DNA from: Azolla pinnata | Taxonomy: Eukaryota; Streptophyta; Polypodiopsida; Salviniales; Salviniaceae | Length of the DNA stretch: 55,492 nucleotides | Reading direction: 5' to 3' | Assembly: GCA_037176905.1 (NCBI GenBank) | Contig: JBBBWG010028434.1 | Span: forward strand, 1 to 55,492 | Shown: positions 9,501 to 21,482 of the stretch, piece by piece | Layout: the number at the start of each line of letters is the position of its first letter | Position numbering within the stretch: the stretch's first letter is position 1 | Notes under the pieces: generated by a model | Database searches by the model: none | Told to the model about the DNA's origin: nothing | The model's input: only the letters and a program-made list of their open reading frames with translations | Made by a program: the position numbers and the translations under genes

Positions 9501-12500
9501 TTATAGTTTGGCATCCACAGCAAGGATTGATTGAATCTTCTCAGCAGCTGCTACGCCACTTAAAATAGCGCTTTCAACATTTGGACCTACACAAAAATCC
9601 CCACAAACTGCAATACACATGTCCTGATCCACCAGGCACCTTTCTTCCTTTGCAATGAATGTTTTAGGAAAAGCACTACCCCTACAAACCAAACAACCAT
9701 TCAACCCTCAGTTATGAATGGTTTACAAAGACAACACCCTAGAAATGTTACCTATTAGTTATCCTAAAACCAAAGAGAGTCCTTTAACTCCTCTACATAC
9801 ACTTGTGCGGGGTGTTTTCTGTTTCCTTTCACAGACTACGCTTTCGATTACAAACTTATTATAGATTTAGTTGTAAACAAATAGCAGATGTTTTCCTATC
9901 AGTCTAACTGGCATGCGCATCGCACTTCCGTCTTTAATTTGTGATTCTTGTGTTTCCATTTTCCATTTGTAAATTACTGTTCTCATCTTCCATTTCTCTT
10001 TGGTAAAATACTGTTCTTTCCAAGGGCAGGTTTTTCGTCAAACAACCACCAAGTTTTGGTATCGACGCAAAAAGAAAACTTTATTATCATATACATACCA
10101 TCGGTGAGCTTTTGCAAAGACAGGGGGAGGCATGTCTCCGATGCCCTTGAAATGCTCGAAGCACGAATTCGCGATGTTTGCCAGAACATCATCAGAGAGT
10201 TTGCCTAAACCAGTCGAGTTGATGATCTCTTGGGCATATTCTGGTGTTGATTGAAGAACCCAACATTCCCTGGCAAATGATTACCAGAAGATGGCATGTC
10301 AATGAGACATATCTCAGTTGATCATTTTTGGAAGAATTTCAGAGACATCTCAGAGGTATCGAATGCTAATGTAAAGCCTCTATAAAAATTACTGCGCTTC
10401 TTTTTCCAATTTGATGATTGATCACTTGTCTGGATAAGAATTAATACCCAGCAGAGAGCTCGCCTCGTTTGGGTTTACTCGTATCACGAGAGGCCCAAGC
10501 TAGCACTTCAGATCCATTGATTGAAAATCCATCATAAGGTATCTGATATAATACTATAGGATCCTCATTAGAATGCCATTGCATAGTCACAATGATGTAC
10601 ACACATGGAAATCACAATATGAAAACACAAACAGATATGTTTCACAACATGCAAACTTGAGACAATTATAAAATACAAGGCTATACATGTAATGATCAAT
10701 ATTATATGAGCTTATACACAATCATGAGCTTATACATAAGCCTATACATGTAACAATCACATTATACAAACTTAAACATGTAATAATCAATATGATATGA
10801 GCCTATATACATAACAATCATATTATATAAACCTATACGTGCAACAAGCATAATACAAGTCACAGTGTAAATCGCAAAAAAATCAGGGTATAAATCAATC
10901 CTTTTATCAACCAAACTTGTTTACCGATGACAGACGCTCTGGAAATGCTAGCATGATAGCAAAGCTGGAGGAGGAAGTCACACCAGCCACTTTTTCCACC
11001 AAACTTGGTACTCGAGCTCCAAAATACAACCAACATATTTCAAATTTCCGATAGACACATACTTCCCATGTGTGAATTATCATGTGTGCACATACAAAAT
11101 CTCTATGATAGTGTGTAATCCTCTTTTGTAAGTTTTCTAGCTCAAAGAAGACAGATATAGAATTGATTGGTAAATGTCTTTTTTTATTGTGAAATGTTCT
11201 TGCTTTTTTTAATTCGCTTTTAAATCAAAACCTTAGACCAAGGGCTTCCCACTGTTAAATGATATGAGGGCCGCATTACCAAAGGAAGACGAAGCAATAC
11301 CTAAAGGTGGAGGTACTTTATTCTGGATGGAGAAGCGTGGAGACGCCATGTTTTTGTCTGTTGCAATGATCGCTTGAAATCGGCCTAGCTCTTGTCCATC
11401 TTTACCAGACACAGTCCATCTTCTATGCTCTTTCTCCCATTCCATGTTAGTAACAGTGAGTCCAAACCTCGATTCAACTCCTGTTCTTCAACATTTTGGT
11501 CAGATCATCAATCACCAAACTTGATTCAACAAAGAAACAAAACATGAACTGGGCTGGGTATATGGATTTTCGTTAGAAACCATCACTCTCTATGACTTTC
11601 TCGTAGCTGAAACACATCACCCTTTTCTTTGTTTTCCCTGAATACAGCTAAAATCTTGGTCTCATGCGAATCATGGTCATAAGATAGTCTGATGATTGCT
11701 AAATAACCACATTCACAAAGTAAAGGGGGAAAGTATAATAAACCAATGATCGTTAGACTTCAAGATCCTCTCTGCTGGCATCTACCATCTTCAAGCTGAT
11801 AAACAATTGATAGCTAGACTAAAAGATTCTCTCTGCTGGCATCTACCAACTTCAAGCGAGAAATGTATGAGAAACAATTGATAGCTAGACTTTAAGATTC
11901 TCTAAACTAGCATCTACCACGTTCATGCAAGAAATCTATGCTATCAATCAGCCTTCTTCTTTAACATAGAATTGAAATACCTTCAATTTTGACATCAAAG
12001 ATACCATATCATATTATATTGTATCTCTTCATAATCACTGCAAAAGCTTTGTAACTATTCAACCTATCCTTAGTCGTATGTTTCCTTGAAATCAATTTTT
12101 CAAAGTACGAAATTAGGAATGAGATGCTACCTCAATCTATGCTACATATTTTCTATTTTTTAACTCCAAACAAGTAAATTTTCTTTTATTAAGACCTTCC
12201 CAGATAAGCCTATTAAGGTTTTTTTCATTCACACTTTGATGCTTTGCTTAACAAATAGCGGTAAAGATAATGTATTTAAAAGACCTGGTAGTTGAGATAA
12301 TGCTTGACAAATCGCATTCATACCCGGGACACCAACATATCTCTTTTTAGCTAAATCCTGTTGCATAACACAAAAAAACATTAATCCAACAGATGTACAA
12401 TTTCTTTCCTGTGTAATGTGTTTTCCAACAACAGATGAGAGTGAAGATACACACAGAATCTTCTATAAATATTTTCGAACTTGCATCATATGTACCAAAT

Positions 12501-13796
12501 TTTCCTTTCCACTCGGCAACTATCCCCATCTCTTCCCATTTTTCAATGAACTTCTGCACAACTGTGTCTTTAGCCGTGATATATTGTGTTCCATGATCAA
12601 AGTAGTACATCTTCCCATCAGTGCTCCTCTCCCTATGCCAAATCATGAAAGAATATTATGAACAAAAAAGTTAGATAGCAAAAGCACGACACTATGATTA
12701 GGAAGAGTATTGGTTAAAGTTAGGAATTTAATACATCAGCCATAAGCAATATACTTGAGATACACCAACCACAATATGCAGCAGTGCAAAGACGAAGAGA
12801 CACTTATTTGAGGAAGTTGAGAGCACAGTTGAGAAGAGTATTAGTTAAAGCTAGGAATTTGATATATCGATCACAGGAAATCCCGACGTAGCGAGATTAT
12901 TTGAGACAGAGTAACCACCAATGCAGCAGCGGAAACATAAAAAAAAGGCATCTTTATTTGAGAAATTTGACAGCAAAGCAGGGGATATGTGCATGAATTT
13001 TTTCTATGTGAAGAAAAAACGGAATCTTGTAGCAAGAACAGAGTGAACAATCCACGAACACAAATGACTTATCGAACAACCAATTGAAATGAGAAAGAAT
13101 GTAGATGGACTGAACCTTCTTTGAGACATTCTTCCACCGGGGCCTCGGCCTGAATCGAACACCATCACAGAGAACCCTTGTTCAGCTAATCTTGATGCAC
13201 ACACGAGTCCGGAAACTTCCCAATAAATAAATAGAGAGATGTCAGATCAATTGAAAGGCCATATAATATGCTATTGAAATGCAACATACAACAGCAGAGA
13301 GAGAAAAGAAGGTATGAAAGCTCACAAAAAGCCACATAAAAGGGTGTGAGGAAACTTCCGGGTGCATCACACAGATTAATTTTATCCAAAAAGAGGAAAC
13401 AAGATCGGGGAGATCTCAGAACTGCATATTATGTGAACCGGATGCAGAAAAAAGTAACGGCATAAGGAAAAGAGAGAAAGACCAGGAGAAATCTCGTAAA
13501 GATCTTCCACTGTGCTTTCCGATTCTCATCACAAACACGTGCATAAGTGTGGGCATGAGAGGGAAAACAGAAGAATTTTTCTTCAAAACATTACAAACAT
13601 GAGAAAAGCAGAGGTGAAATTTCTTTGAGAAAAAAAAAACAGGGGATGGGAGGAGCAGAGGCTTACCTCCAGCACCCACAACCGCGATCATCTTGTCAGC
13701 TGCAGCAATTGTGGCCATTCCTCCCTTGTGTTGACGAAATGATGCAGAACAAGAAGAAGAAGAAGAAGAAGAGGAAGAATCAAGTGCCCCTTCCAT
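9501..13796 (-). CDS. Renalase-like FAD/NAD(P)-dependent oxidoreductase, complete, nine exons
   Basis: I reconstruct exons 13796-13667, 13215-13116, 12632-12451, 12350-12285, 11480-11301, 11016-10925, 10542-10448, 10269-10099 and 9681-9501. All have GT/AG borders and matching phases, and together encode 398 residues. The family comprises plant homologues of renalase, FAD amine-oxidase-fold enzymes that in animals oxidise anomalous dihydro-NAD(P) forms; the plant substrate is not known to me. Visible motifs are the FAD dinucleotide fold VVGAGVSG (39-46, joined across intron 1), RGPGGRMSQRR (67-77), FDHGTQY (88-94), YVGVPGMNA in exon 4, FAIMLAF in exon 6, LAWASRDTSKP in exon 7 and the C-terminal FAD contact CGDFCVGPNVESA in exon 9. 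The head is Ser-rich with no clear signal peptide; a plastid transit role is possible. Exon 3's end (GTATCT donor) and exon 6's start are the least certain borders. No frameshift or missing core motif is seen. Confidence 0.9.
13740..13775. repeat. (GAA/AAG)n microsatellite coding poly-Ser
   Basis: A GAA-type run at 13750-13775 encodes the Ser tract near the N-terminus of the minus-strand renalase-like protein. Confidence 0.7.
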
Positions 13797-13837
13797 TATT
13801 TCAACAATGGCACCTGAGAAAACTCTCTTCTATTCCA

Positions 13838-14157
13838 CATATCATCATCAGCATCACATCAGCATCAGCATCAGCAGCAGCATCAGCACCACCAGCAGCA
13901 TCAGCACCACCAGCATAACCATCAGCATCATCTAACCGTTACCATCTTCAGCATCACCAACATCAGCATCATGATCATCAGCATCATCAGCATAAACAAG
14001 CATCAACAGCAGCATCACCATCATCAAATCACCATCATCATCAACAACAACAACACCATCACCATCATCATCATCAACAACAACAACACTATCAGCATCA
14101 TCATCAGCATCATCAGCATCATCACCATCATCATCACCATCATCATCATCACCCATA
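13838..14157. repeat. Compound CAT/CAG/CAC/CAA trinucleotide tract, 320 bp
   Basis: Nearly every triplet is a CAN or ATC permutation (ATCATCAGCATCACC...CAACAACAACACC). It lies immediately upstream of the renalase-like start codon, so it would fall in that gene's leader or core promoter. Long open frames on both strands here are artefacts of the repeat. Confidence 0.95.
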
Positions 14158-15035
14158 GTCAAAATTATCTGTCGGAGATTGAGACGTTATCGTCGACAAG
14201 TCTGTGCCGACATGTAATACTTTGGTTAATCGAGTCAGTTAAAGAGAAGCGAGGCGAGTGTCGAAGGGCTGGGAGCCCTGAACTTCGTTCATTCAGAATG
14301 TACCACTTATCGTGTTCCCCTACAGTTCGTTCTTCGTCATTTTATCAGGGCCCAATCTTCGCAATGTGATTAACTATATGTACAAACATTGTCGAGACCA
14401 CGATGGATTGTGCAAGGTTCGGGGTTTTGGAGAGAGAGATGGCACATTCTTGAAAGCTTCCCCTTCCTTCCTTCAATTCCCATCTAGTTCTTGTTGTTCC
14501 TGGCCCCAAAGCAATCTATAACTAGTTAGTTAGTTAGATTTGGGTGGGTTTCTCCCTTGACCGAGACTTTGACTTTGACTTCCTCCCTTCTACATTTGGG
14601 TAGAGGAGTCTTCCCTTCTAAATTTAGGGGGCCTACAAAACAACCATATACTTTTGTCTTTCTCAACTTGGACTTCAATGAGCTCCCTCTCTCTCTATCT
14701 CTATCTCTCTATAACAATCTCAAGCTGTTCATGTATTGTATATATATACACACACATGCTTCTTGAAATCTTGTTGTACACCAACCAATCTCTCTCATTC
14801 AATCAATCACCATGATTAGTTAGCCTCTTAATTTGGCCCCTAATCAAGATCTAATGTGGCTAATCAATCATCTCCGCGTCCCCCGGCACCTCGCCATCCT
14901 TATTAGTACATCAATCCGATCGGCCGCAAAAGAAGCCCATCGAACCTCCTCCTAACATTGCTGCCGAATCGGGCCCCGAGTGCATTCATCCACCTGTGGC
15001 TCATCGATCCACCCCCTTGCATTCCCTATCTGCCG
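14158..15035. other. Intergenic / promoter of the SMR candidate
   Basis: No gene is seen. A CT-rich stretch (14688-14712) and a TATATATATACACACACA run (14740-14757) precede the SMR candidate by about 280-350 bases and could hold its core promoter. Confidence 0.4.
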
Positions 15036-15992
15036 ATGGCCACATTCCCTCCCCGATCTTCATCGAGATCCCATGCCAACCCAAGGGACGGTGGTGTGGA
15101 AGGAATCCCGGGAGAATCTTTCGCTAGTCCTTGTGGTGATGATCTAGCGGCGGCTGTTGTAATCAGCGCCAGATGCGGTCGAGGAGGAATCTCGCTCGAA
15201 CCGGCAGGCCCCGAATCTTTGCACAAAGATGCGGGAAGAATCTCCAGAATGTCGGCACCGGAACATGCTCATGAAGCTGACGACGATGGCGACAACGACA
15301 GCAGCAACGGCAAGATCTCGGGACCTAGAGTGGAATCTTGGCATGAGTCAGAAGGCCAACTGGAGGGGAATCCGGAATGCAGCCGGAGGATGTCGAGAGA
15401 ATCTGGTAGTGGCCAGGGATTGGATGAGGGGAGAAAGAAGAAGGCAAGGTCTGAATCGTCGCTCTCCCGGGCGCCGGGATCTGTCGAGCCAGCTGGATCA
15501 CTAGGATCTTGCAAGAGTATATTCTCGGGCGGCGAGATTCCGGGAGCGTGCCGGAAGCCGGAGGGGCACGATTCCCGGCCCGGCGGGTCGCCGTCGCCGT
15601 GCCCCGTGGACGTGAAGGTCAGCGGATTCCGGGGGATCAAGAGAATCTGCAGCAAGAATCGGAATCTGCGGAGCCCCTCGTCGAATCTGTCGGTCGACAT
15701 CGTACGTAGAAGCCGCAGCCACGCAATCGATGCATTCACGATGATCTGCAGCGTCGTCGTCGTCGAGCACGAACATAAACATCAACATAAAAAACATCAG
15801 CATCAGCATCAACATGAGCATCAACATGCTGGTGGTTGTCATGAAGAAGCAAGTGATGATGATCCTGAGTGGAAACTGGTTGTGACACCAACAGGGAAAG
15901 AGTATGAGATCCCAAGGCCTTTGGTATGTCCTCCTGCCCCTTGCAAGAGGAAGAAGATGACCAGGGAACCAGAAGGCTATAGATATGCATAG
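15036..15992 (+). CDS. SIAMESE-related (SMR) cyclin-dependent-kinase-inhibitor candidate, 318 aa
   Basis: The single-exon frame from 15036 (CCGATGGCC context) encodes 318 residues; an in-frame ATG at 14958 is possible but in poorer context. The diagnostic region is near the C-terminus: PEWKLVVTPTGKEYEIPRP then LVCPPAPCKRKKM. It matches the conserved SMR block (TPT....IP....CPPAP+K+R) of plant proteins that bind CDK-cyclin complexes and promote exit from the cell cycle or endoreduplication. The rest is disordered: Ser/Arg/Gly-rich with an acidic Asp/Asn patch and a His/Gln-rich stretch (15770-15832) just before the SMR block. At 318 aa it is longer than typical SMRs (roughly 80-220 aa). The canonical cyclin-binding motif of KRPs is not seen. 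It could instead be an unrelated disordered protein with a convergent proline motif. Confidence 0.6.
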   Translation: MATFPPRSSSRSHANPRDGGVEGIPGESFASPCGDDLAAAVVISARCGRGGISLEPAGPESLHKDAGRISRMSAPEHAHEADDDGDNDSSNGKISGPRVESWHESEGQLEGNPECSRRMSRESGSGQGLDEGRKKKARSESSLSRAPGSVEPAGSLGSCKSIFSGGEIPGACRKPEGHDSRPGGSPSPCPVDVKVSGFRGIKRICSKNRNLRSPSSNLSVDIVRRSRSHAIDAFTMICSVVVVEHEHKHQHKKHQHQHQHEHQHAGGCHEEASDDDPEWKLVVTPTGKEYEIPRPLVCPPAPCKRKKMTREPEGYRYA

Positions 15993-17880
15993 TTTCCTTT
16001 CACACTTGCGCGAGCCAAGCCGACACCTTGTCGATCTCTTGCGAAACAACACAACACAACACAACACGCTTGCGCCATGTATCTATCCATTCATCTTCTC
16101 CGATGATGCTGCCGCCTTAGCTGTGATCGATCCTCACCCTGACAACACCGACGAAAAAGAGTTGTCTCTTCTTCTGCTTCTTGCCTCTCTCGCTTTGTGG
16201 CACTCTGCGCCATTCCAGTGTCTCAGCAACAGTAGGCTCTATAGAGCACATTGGTCTGGTTGCCTGACCATGAGCCTTTCGAAAGAGTCGATGAGTGATT
16301 ATGGAGTAACGGCCGAAAGACCAGTATTCTCTTAGATGTCGCCCGATATCTAGCTTCCAATGTAAGAAAGCTGTTAGAGACTTTTTAACATTCTTGCTCG
16401 AGTGTCTAACGATTCATCTATTAGCCCTCTATCTGTAGTTGTAATCGAGATACAGTATGTATAGTTTGGAACGCATCAATAATCCCTTTTTTGGAACGGA
16501 AAAACAAATACAAAAAAATATTTTATTACATACGTGCCGCACCGTACAAATGTACCAACCTTACATTGTTCCTTGGACTTGTTCCTTGGACCTTGACTCG
16601 TTCAACGAATTTGAAGACGATTGATCAAGCTCTTTGATAACATCTCGACATACCAAAATAAACGAACTCATTCCTCTGTCAATAGGTCAGCTTCCTAGGC
16701 TTTTAGATATATATCAGGCCTTTTACATTGGTTTGTTTTATAGATTGTAATATTCGCATTCGTTGAAAAAAATAATTAAATGCGATTATGCGAATAATAT
16801 CTATATATGATACTTTAACCTTTTTAATTATTATTGGCTTTGTGTAGTTGTACACTAAGGTTTTTTTAAAACTATGGACTCAGGTTTGAATCTCATCTAC
16901 TGTATATTTTATATTTTAATTTGAATTTCTTAATTTTTTATTATATATACTTGTAGTTTATAAACCAAATGGTTGATTTTATACCTTGGAATCTTTTTTT
17001 CACTAATGTACCTTTATACTCGAATATGAATGCACGAATGTATTCTTCACTAAAATCTATGGTCCATTTATAAGATGATACCGACTGGGGTCCAATTCCA
17101 CACGGGTTGGAAAAATTCGACAAAGATGCAAAATTCGCAGGCATTTCGTGGTCCCCGATTATGATACGTATTCCAAAGTGGAAGAAAAGGAAGAAGATGT
17201 GCTAGCCTTCTTTGACAAATAAATAGCAAGATGGCTTACAAGGAAATTGCAGGTAAGTTTCAAGCACCCGGTCAATCGATGACGAATCCAAGTTAGAAGG
17301 CGATAAAGCACACGTCCGGATGATGGACACGTGATTAAACGTGTTGTTGGCTCGCTGGGGCGGCCCTAGAGTGAGCAAAGGTCTTTGTCGTGAAATAGTG
17401 TTCTTGAATTGCACTCGAATAGGTTCGAACATGGTCGCGTCGTCCGATTGAATCCAGCGCTTGACTACGAGCATTGGGGATTCAAGGCGGCCCCCGTCAA
17501 GGCTCGGCTGAGTTGTCCCCTTCGTTGGCTGAGGTCACACGCCCGCTTTTCTTCTTCTTCAAAGGCCTCTCTAACTTCTTGCTTCTGCGTCAAGGCATCG
17601 GTTGCTTGCTTTGGTTGTCAAGGATGGAGTTTGCGTGCGAGGCCAAACATATACCGATTCACGATCTCATGGATACCAGAAACCATGGATCTTACGAGGG
17701 GGAGGGGGCAGAAGGAGTCAACGACGGATCGAAAATCGCTCGTGGTTGAGCATACAAGACATACATACAAGCATACATGTTGCGCGCACGTATGAACAAG
17801 AGGCGTGGGTGTGCGCTTTCGCGGAAACGCCAGCGTGTCAGAGAAATCGGTCTCCTGTCGCGGACGGACGGACAGACGGA
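15993..17880. other. Intergenic, no gene seen
   Basis: The 3' flank of the SMR candidate contains an (ACAAC)n run at 16046-16065. From 16500 to 17150 the sequence is AT-rich. Open frames at 17400-17920 have no family resemblance. Confidence 0.5.
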
Positions 17881-17883
17881 TGG

Positions 17884-17915
17884 ACAATATATATATATAC
17901 ATATATATATACATA
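17884..17915 (+). promoter_or_regulatory. TATA-rich core promoter candidate for copy A
   Basis: AATATATATATATACATATATATATAC lies about 115-140 bases before the copy A start codon at 18027. The leader then contains a (GATC)-type run (GCGATCGATCGATCG) at 17997-18022 ending four bases before the ATG. Confidence 0.4.
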
Positions 17916-18026
17916 ACATACCCTTGCTTGAGTTTTTGTGTCCTCAAGAGATTTAGCTAGAAGGCAACGACGAGCCGCGGGCGCGAAAACATTAAGCGAT
18001 CGATCGATCGATCGATCGATCGAGAC

Positions 18027-18454
18027 ATGGTGTCGAAGAACTGCTGGGAAGAGTACCTCGCCAACGTGCACAAGGCGGCGCCCATGGATCCCTGGGACAC
18101 CAGCCTCCAGCTGCTCGACGTGCTCGTGGCTCCCGACGACGACGACAACAACAACGAAGATGCCGCCGGGCGTCGGGGCTTGCTCGCCCGGTTCTTCCGC
18201 CGCGTCTTCCGACCACGCGCCAATCGTGGTAGTGGTAGTAGTAATAATAGTAGTAAGATCAGCATATCCAGCATCGTCCCCGACGGCGCAGCGCGCGCGG
18301 GATCGCTTCTCGCCCTCGGGGAGTTCCGCGACGCCAATGTGGAAGCAGCCATTTACGACGGCCTCTCCAAGCTCAACAACAACAACAACAACAACAACAA
18401 CATCATCAACAACAACAACAATAACAACATCATCAACAACAACAATAACAACAT

Positions 18455-18496
<42 letters not shown>

Positions 18497-19659
18497 TAAC
18501 AACATCATCAACAACAACCACAACAACAACAATAACAACAACAACAACATCATCAACAACAACAACGACGACGACGACAACAACAAGGAGCCCATCACGA
18601 CGAATGCGTCATCGTCGTCATCTTCCGCCGCCACCACCACCACCACCACCACCACCATTATCTCAACCCCTTCTTTGCCGTCGAGCTCCGCAAGGAGCTT
18701 GATGTCGATGAGGATCCCGAGCGCCGCCGCTAGTGCCGCCCCGCGAGGCTGGTTCCGGCGCCAAAGCCTCCCGGACATCAGCGCGTCCATCAGCTCCTCC
18801 GCCTCGCTCCTCGCCTCGCTCTCCATCCCTTCCGCCTCCGTCTCCAGCCAGTTCGACGCCACCGACTCCAAAACGGTGAAGTGCAACGTGAGCGGCGTAA
18901 GGTCGAGCCGCGTCGACGAGGACATGCTGATGAGGTTGGTGGGCATGGGCAGCGGCGGAGCCGCGGCCGGTTGGAGGCCCGACCGATCGCACCCCCAACT
19001 CCGCTGGTCTCGCGACAGGTAATTGATCCCGCGTCTCCCGCGCTAATCGCGCTTGGTGCCCCTTTCGTCGGTGCACTGCGTATTCAATCGCATACGTAAA
19101 TCGATGAGCTTCACGCGCGACGTGTGCGATCGATCGATGATCCGATCGGTTTATTGTTTACAGGGGCCAGACGCTGTGGGTCGTCACGGAGATCACCTAC
19201 GCGAGCAAGATCGAGGTCGAGGCCGACAAGTTGCTCAAGGCGGACGCGAAGGCGGGTGTGAAAGCGGAAGGCGCAAGCGCGGGGACGAGCAACGAGCGGG
19301 ATGTGAGATGGAGCGTGTCATCGTCTTCTTCTTCTTCTTCTTCAGAATCTTCAGAATCTTCTTCGGCGGCGGCGGCAGCGGCGGTGCCCTCATTGTTCCC
19401 ATTTGCCTTCAAGGTGCTAAGGTTGGATTATGATGCTCACGGCGATGTGGTTGCGCCCGCAAGTGCGAGAAGCGAGTCGATGAGGCTGCCTCCAAGCCGG
19501 CCCCTTTACAACTACCTCGCTACCGATACTCAAACCTACCAATCTTTGGATCATGACATGGGCTACCAGCATCAGCGCCGCCACCAGCAGCAGCTTCTTC
19601 TCATCGATCCAAGCTTCGAAACTAGCTCTCGCACAGCGTCCATCGCTCGCCGCGTGTGA
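18027..19659 (+). CDS. Copy A: gasdermin-like pore-forming-domain candidate, two exons, intact (495 aa)
   Basis: Exon 1 is 18027-19018 and exon 2 is 19164-19659; the 145-bp intron (GTAATT...ACAG) keeps frame. The head MVSKNCWEEYL with Cys6 and SLQLLDVL (26-33) is shared with copies B and C. SLLALGEF (93-100) follows, then about 70 residues of almost pure Asn plus Ser/Thr tracts (117-240). The conserved core resumes with RQSLPDIS (245-252), FDATD (276-280) and VSGVRSSRVDED. Exon 2 begins with TLWVVTEITYASKIEVEA (from 334), then RDVRW (376-380) and LFPFAFKVLRLDYD (408-421), with a 75-residue Gln/Ser tail. Motif order resembles the gasdermin N-terminal domain (strand xLYVVxE..., closing strand xxFAFxVxxL, N-terminal Cys in bacterial members). 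Gasdermins form membrane pores in cell death. The assignment is an inference from pattern only. No protease gene adjoins it. Otherwise it is an unrecognised plant family. Confidence 0.6.
18372..18592. repeat. (AAC/ATC)n microsatellite coding poly-Asn in copy A
   Basis: Triplet runs of AAC with interspersed AAT, ATC and CAC encode about 70 residues that are almost all Asn, with Ile and one His. The run ends in (GAC)n at 18567-18581. It sits between the N-terminal and core motifs of copy A. Confidence 0.95.
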
Positions 19660-19869
19660 GTCCGTGCGCATTCTGCCCCGAAGCGATGCCCGAGATTAAC
19701 CCCTGTATCGAACTGATCGCCTCGAAGTTTCGGAATTTTTTCCGTCACGCTAGATTAGATACGTGCATCAGCATATCCTGGAGGTCCGTCGATATGTCCG
19801 AGGGGCAGGCGGAACTATTCTTCGGAATATTCCGCTACGAGAACAACGGCATACTGGTCTCTACATGCG

Positions 19870-19980
19870 TAGATCAGCGTCACAATCGATCCATTACTCC
19901 ACCTTCTCTGATCATGTCGTCTTGTAGATCAGCGTCACAATCGATCCATTACTCCACCTTCTCTGATCATGTCGTCTTTA
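19870..19980. repeat. Perfect 55-bp direct tandem duplication
   Basis: The block beginning TAGATCAGCGTCACAATCG and ending ATCATGTCGTCTT occurs at 19870 and again at 19925 with no difference visible. It lies in the 3' flank of copy A and is therefore very recent. Confidence 0.95.
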
Positions 19981-21225
19981 AGATCGTCGTCGAAATCTAT
20001 GATTCGAGCACGATGCCAATGAGATAATTCGAGAACCTTTTGGAGTCCGTGGTCAATAGGCTTTCGCAAATCTGATTTGTCGTCGCCTCCATCATATTTT
20101 GCTGTAGCGCCACATGTTTTATGGCTAGATATTTCCATCTTCTTATATACTACGAGACCTAGACCCATTTTCTAGTGGCTGTATTTTAGATCGAGGCGCC
20201 CCAAGCACGCAAAAGCCCCCTCTTGATTAACTTGTGGGATCATATTCACTAGGACTTGCGACAATAGAAGACTTGATTGACGTTCAATATCTAATTTGTG
20301 TCGGCGTTGTCATAATTTGCACAATGCCAGATGGGTCCGGCCTGAGCATGTAGCACACGGCTCGATCAATACGATTCATGAATATTCTAGTGCTGTAAGA
20401 AATGGATGAGTTGTAATCACATCGATGACCAGCTATCGCCATTCTTTCATGATGCTATATCTAAAAAGAAATAATTAAGTAGAATCTATTATATTGTGCA
20501 GGAGAATTGACCTAATTGCCATCTTATAAAACGACAATCTAATTACCAGCTTTTGAAATTAATAAAAGCGTGGATTAGTTTATATCTACAACAACTGTGC
20601 AGTGCAAGTCATAATTTGGATTCGTTTATAGTAATTGAGTCGCAATCCTGATTGATTTTACAGCGAGATCTTAATTTTTACGGTGATAACATGGCCGATG
20701 TGGTGTCCATTCTCTAAGTTATTTGATTGCCGATGAATGGATTCGATTTGGTTGGTTTTATGGTAACTAAGATTCCATTAGTTATCGGATCATAACTGAG
20801 TCGATTTCTATTGCAGCTCGTGGTTGCTGATTGATTTATCGATTTGTTAGAACCGTTGTTTAGTTCCGACGATGAATCGATCTGGCGTGGCGTACTAATT
20901 ACCTGGGGTGCGGAGGGGGAGTAATAAGTGGAGACGATTTGATTAATATAGTCAGGATCTCCCACTCAATAGTTGGTGATCACAAGCTCTTAGACATTGA
21001 CCTTTGCCTAATGTTATAATCATTCATGTGGCGCATTCGCTGGAGTTGACTTTGATTGAACATAATTAAACCAACTGCAATTGAGGGTAACATCTCAACT
21101 ATCATATATAATTGATTCTCGGGGCGAGAGCGATCATCCTGATTCTCGGATCACCTGCATCATAGAATTCTTCTCTTAATTTTTCTCATCATACCCAGTC
21201 ATACCCTAACAATCTCTCATCATCG
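19981..21225. other. Intergenic between copies A and B, no gene seen
   Basis: AT-rich unassigned sequence; open frames are short and without resemblance to known families. Confidence 0.5.
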
Positions 21226-21482
21226 ACAAACAATCACGGTCCGACAACGAAGGCGCACTGACCGCCGACAAAACAACCACGATCCGACGAGGAAGACGTG
21301 CTGATCATCGGCAAACAATCACGATCCGAGGACGAAGGCGCACTGATCATCGGCAAACAATCCCTGCAATCCGGCGACGAAGGCGTACTGATGATCGGCA
21401 AACAATCCCAATCCAGCGACGACGCACTACCGATCATCGACAAACAATCACGATCCAACGACGACGTACTGATCATCACCGG
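21226..21482 (+). repeat. Minisatellite, about 6 units of 42-51 bp, directly upstream of copy B
   Basis: Units share CGGCAAACAATCACGATCCG, then a GACGAAGGC-type block and CACTGATCAT. In one plus-strand frame (21298-21492) they read as repeats of GKQSRSEDEGALII-like residues, ending in a stop 22 bases before the copy B ATG. Unit length varies by multiples of three between most copies, so the frame is kept. Confidence 0.85.

Noticed and set aside
13932..14369. Asp/Val-rich minus-strand and Ile/Asn-rich plus-strand frames
   Set aside because: Produced wholly by the CAT/CAG/CAC trinucleotide tract.
16870..16905. tRNA-like T-loop (GGTTTGAATCTCA)
   Set aside because: No acceptor or anticodon stem can be paired around it.
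17838..18946. Long minus-strand frames rich in Val/Asp and Leu/Met across copy A
   Set aside because: They are antisense reads of the AAC/GAC triplet repeats in copy A. The plus-strand frame has conserved family motifs and correct splice sites.
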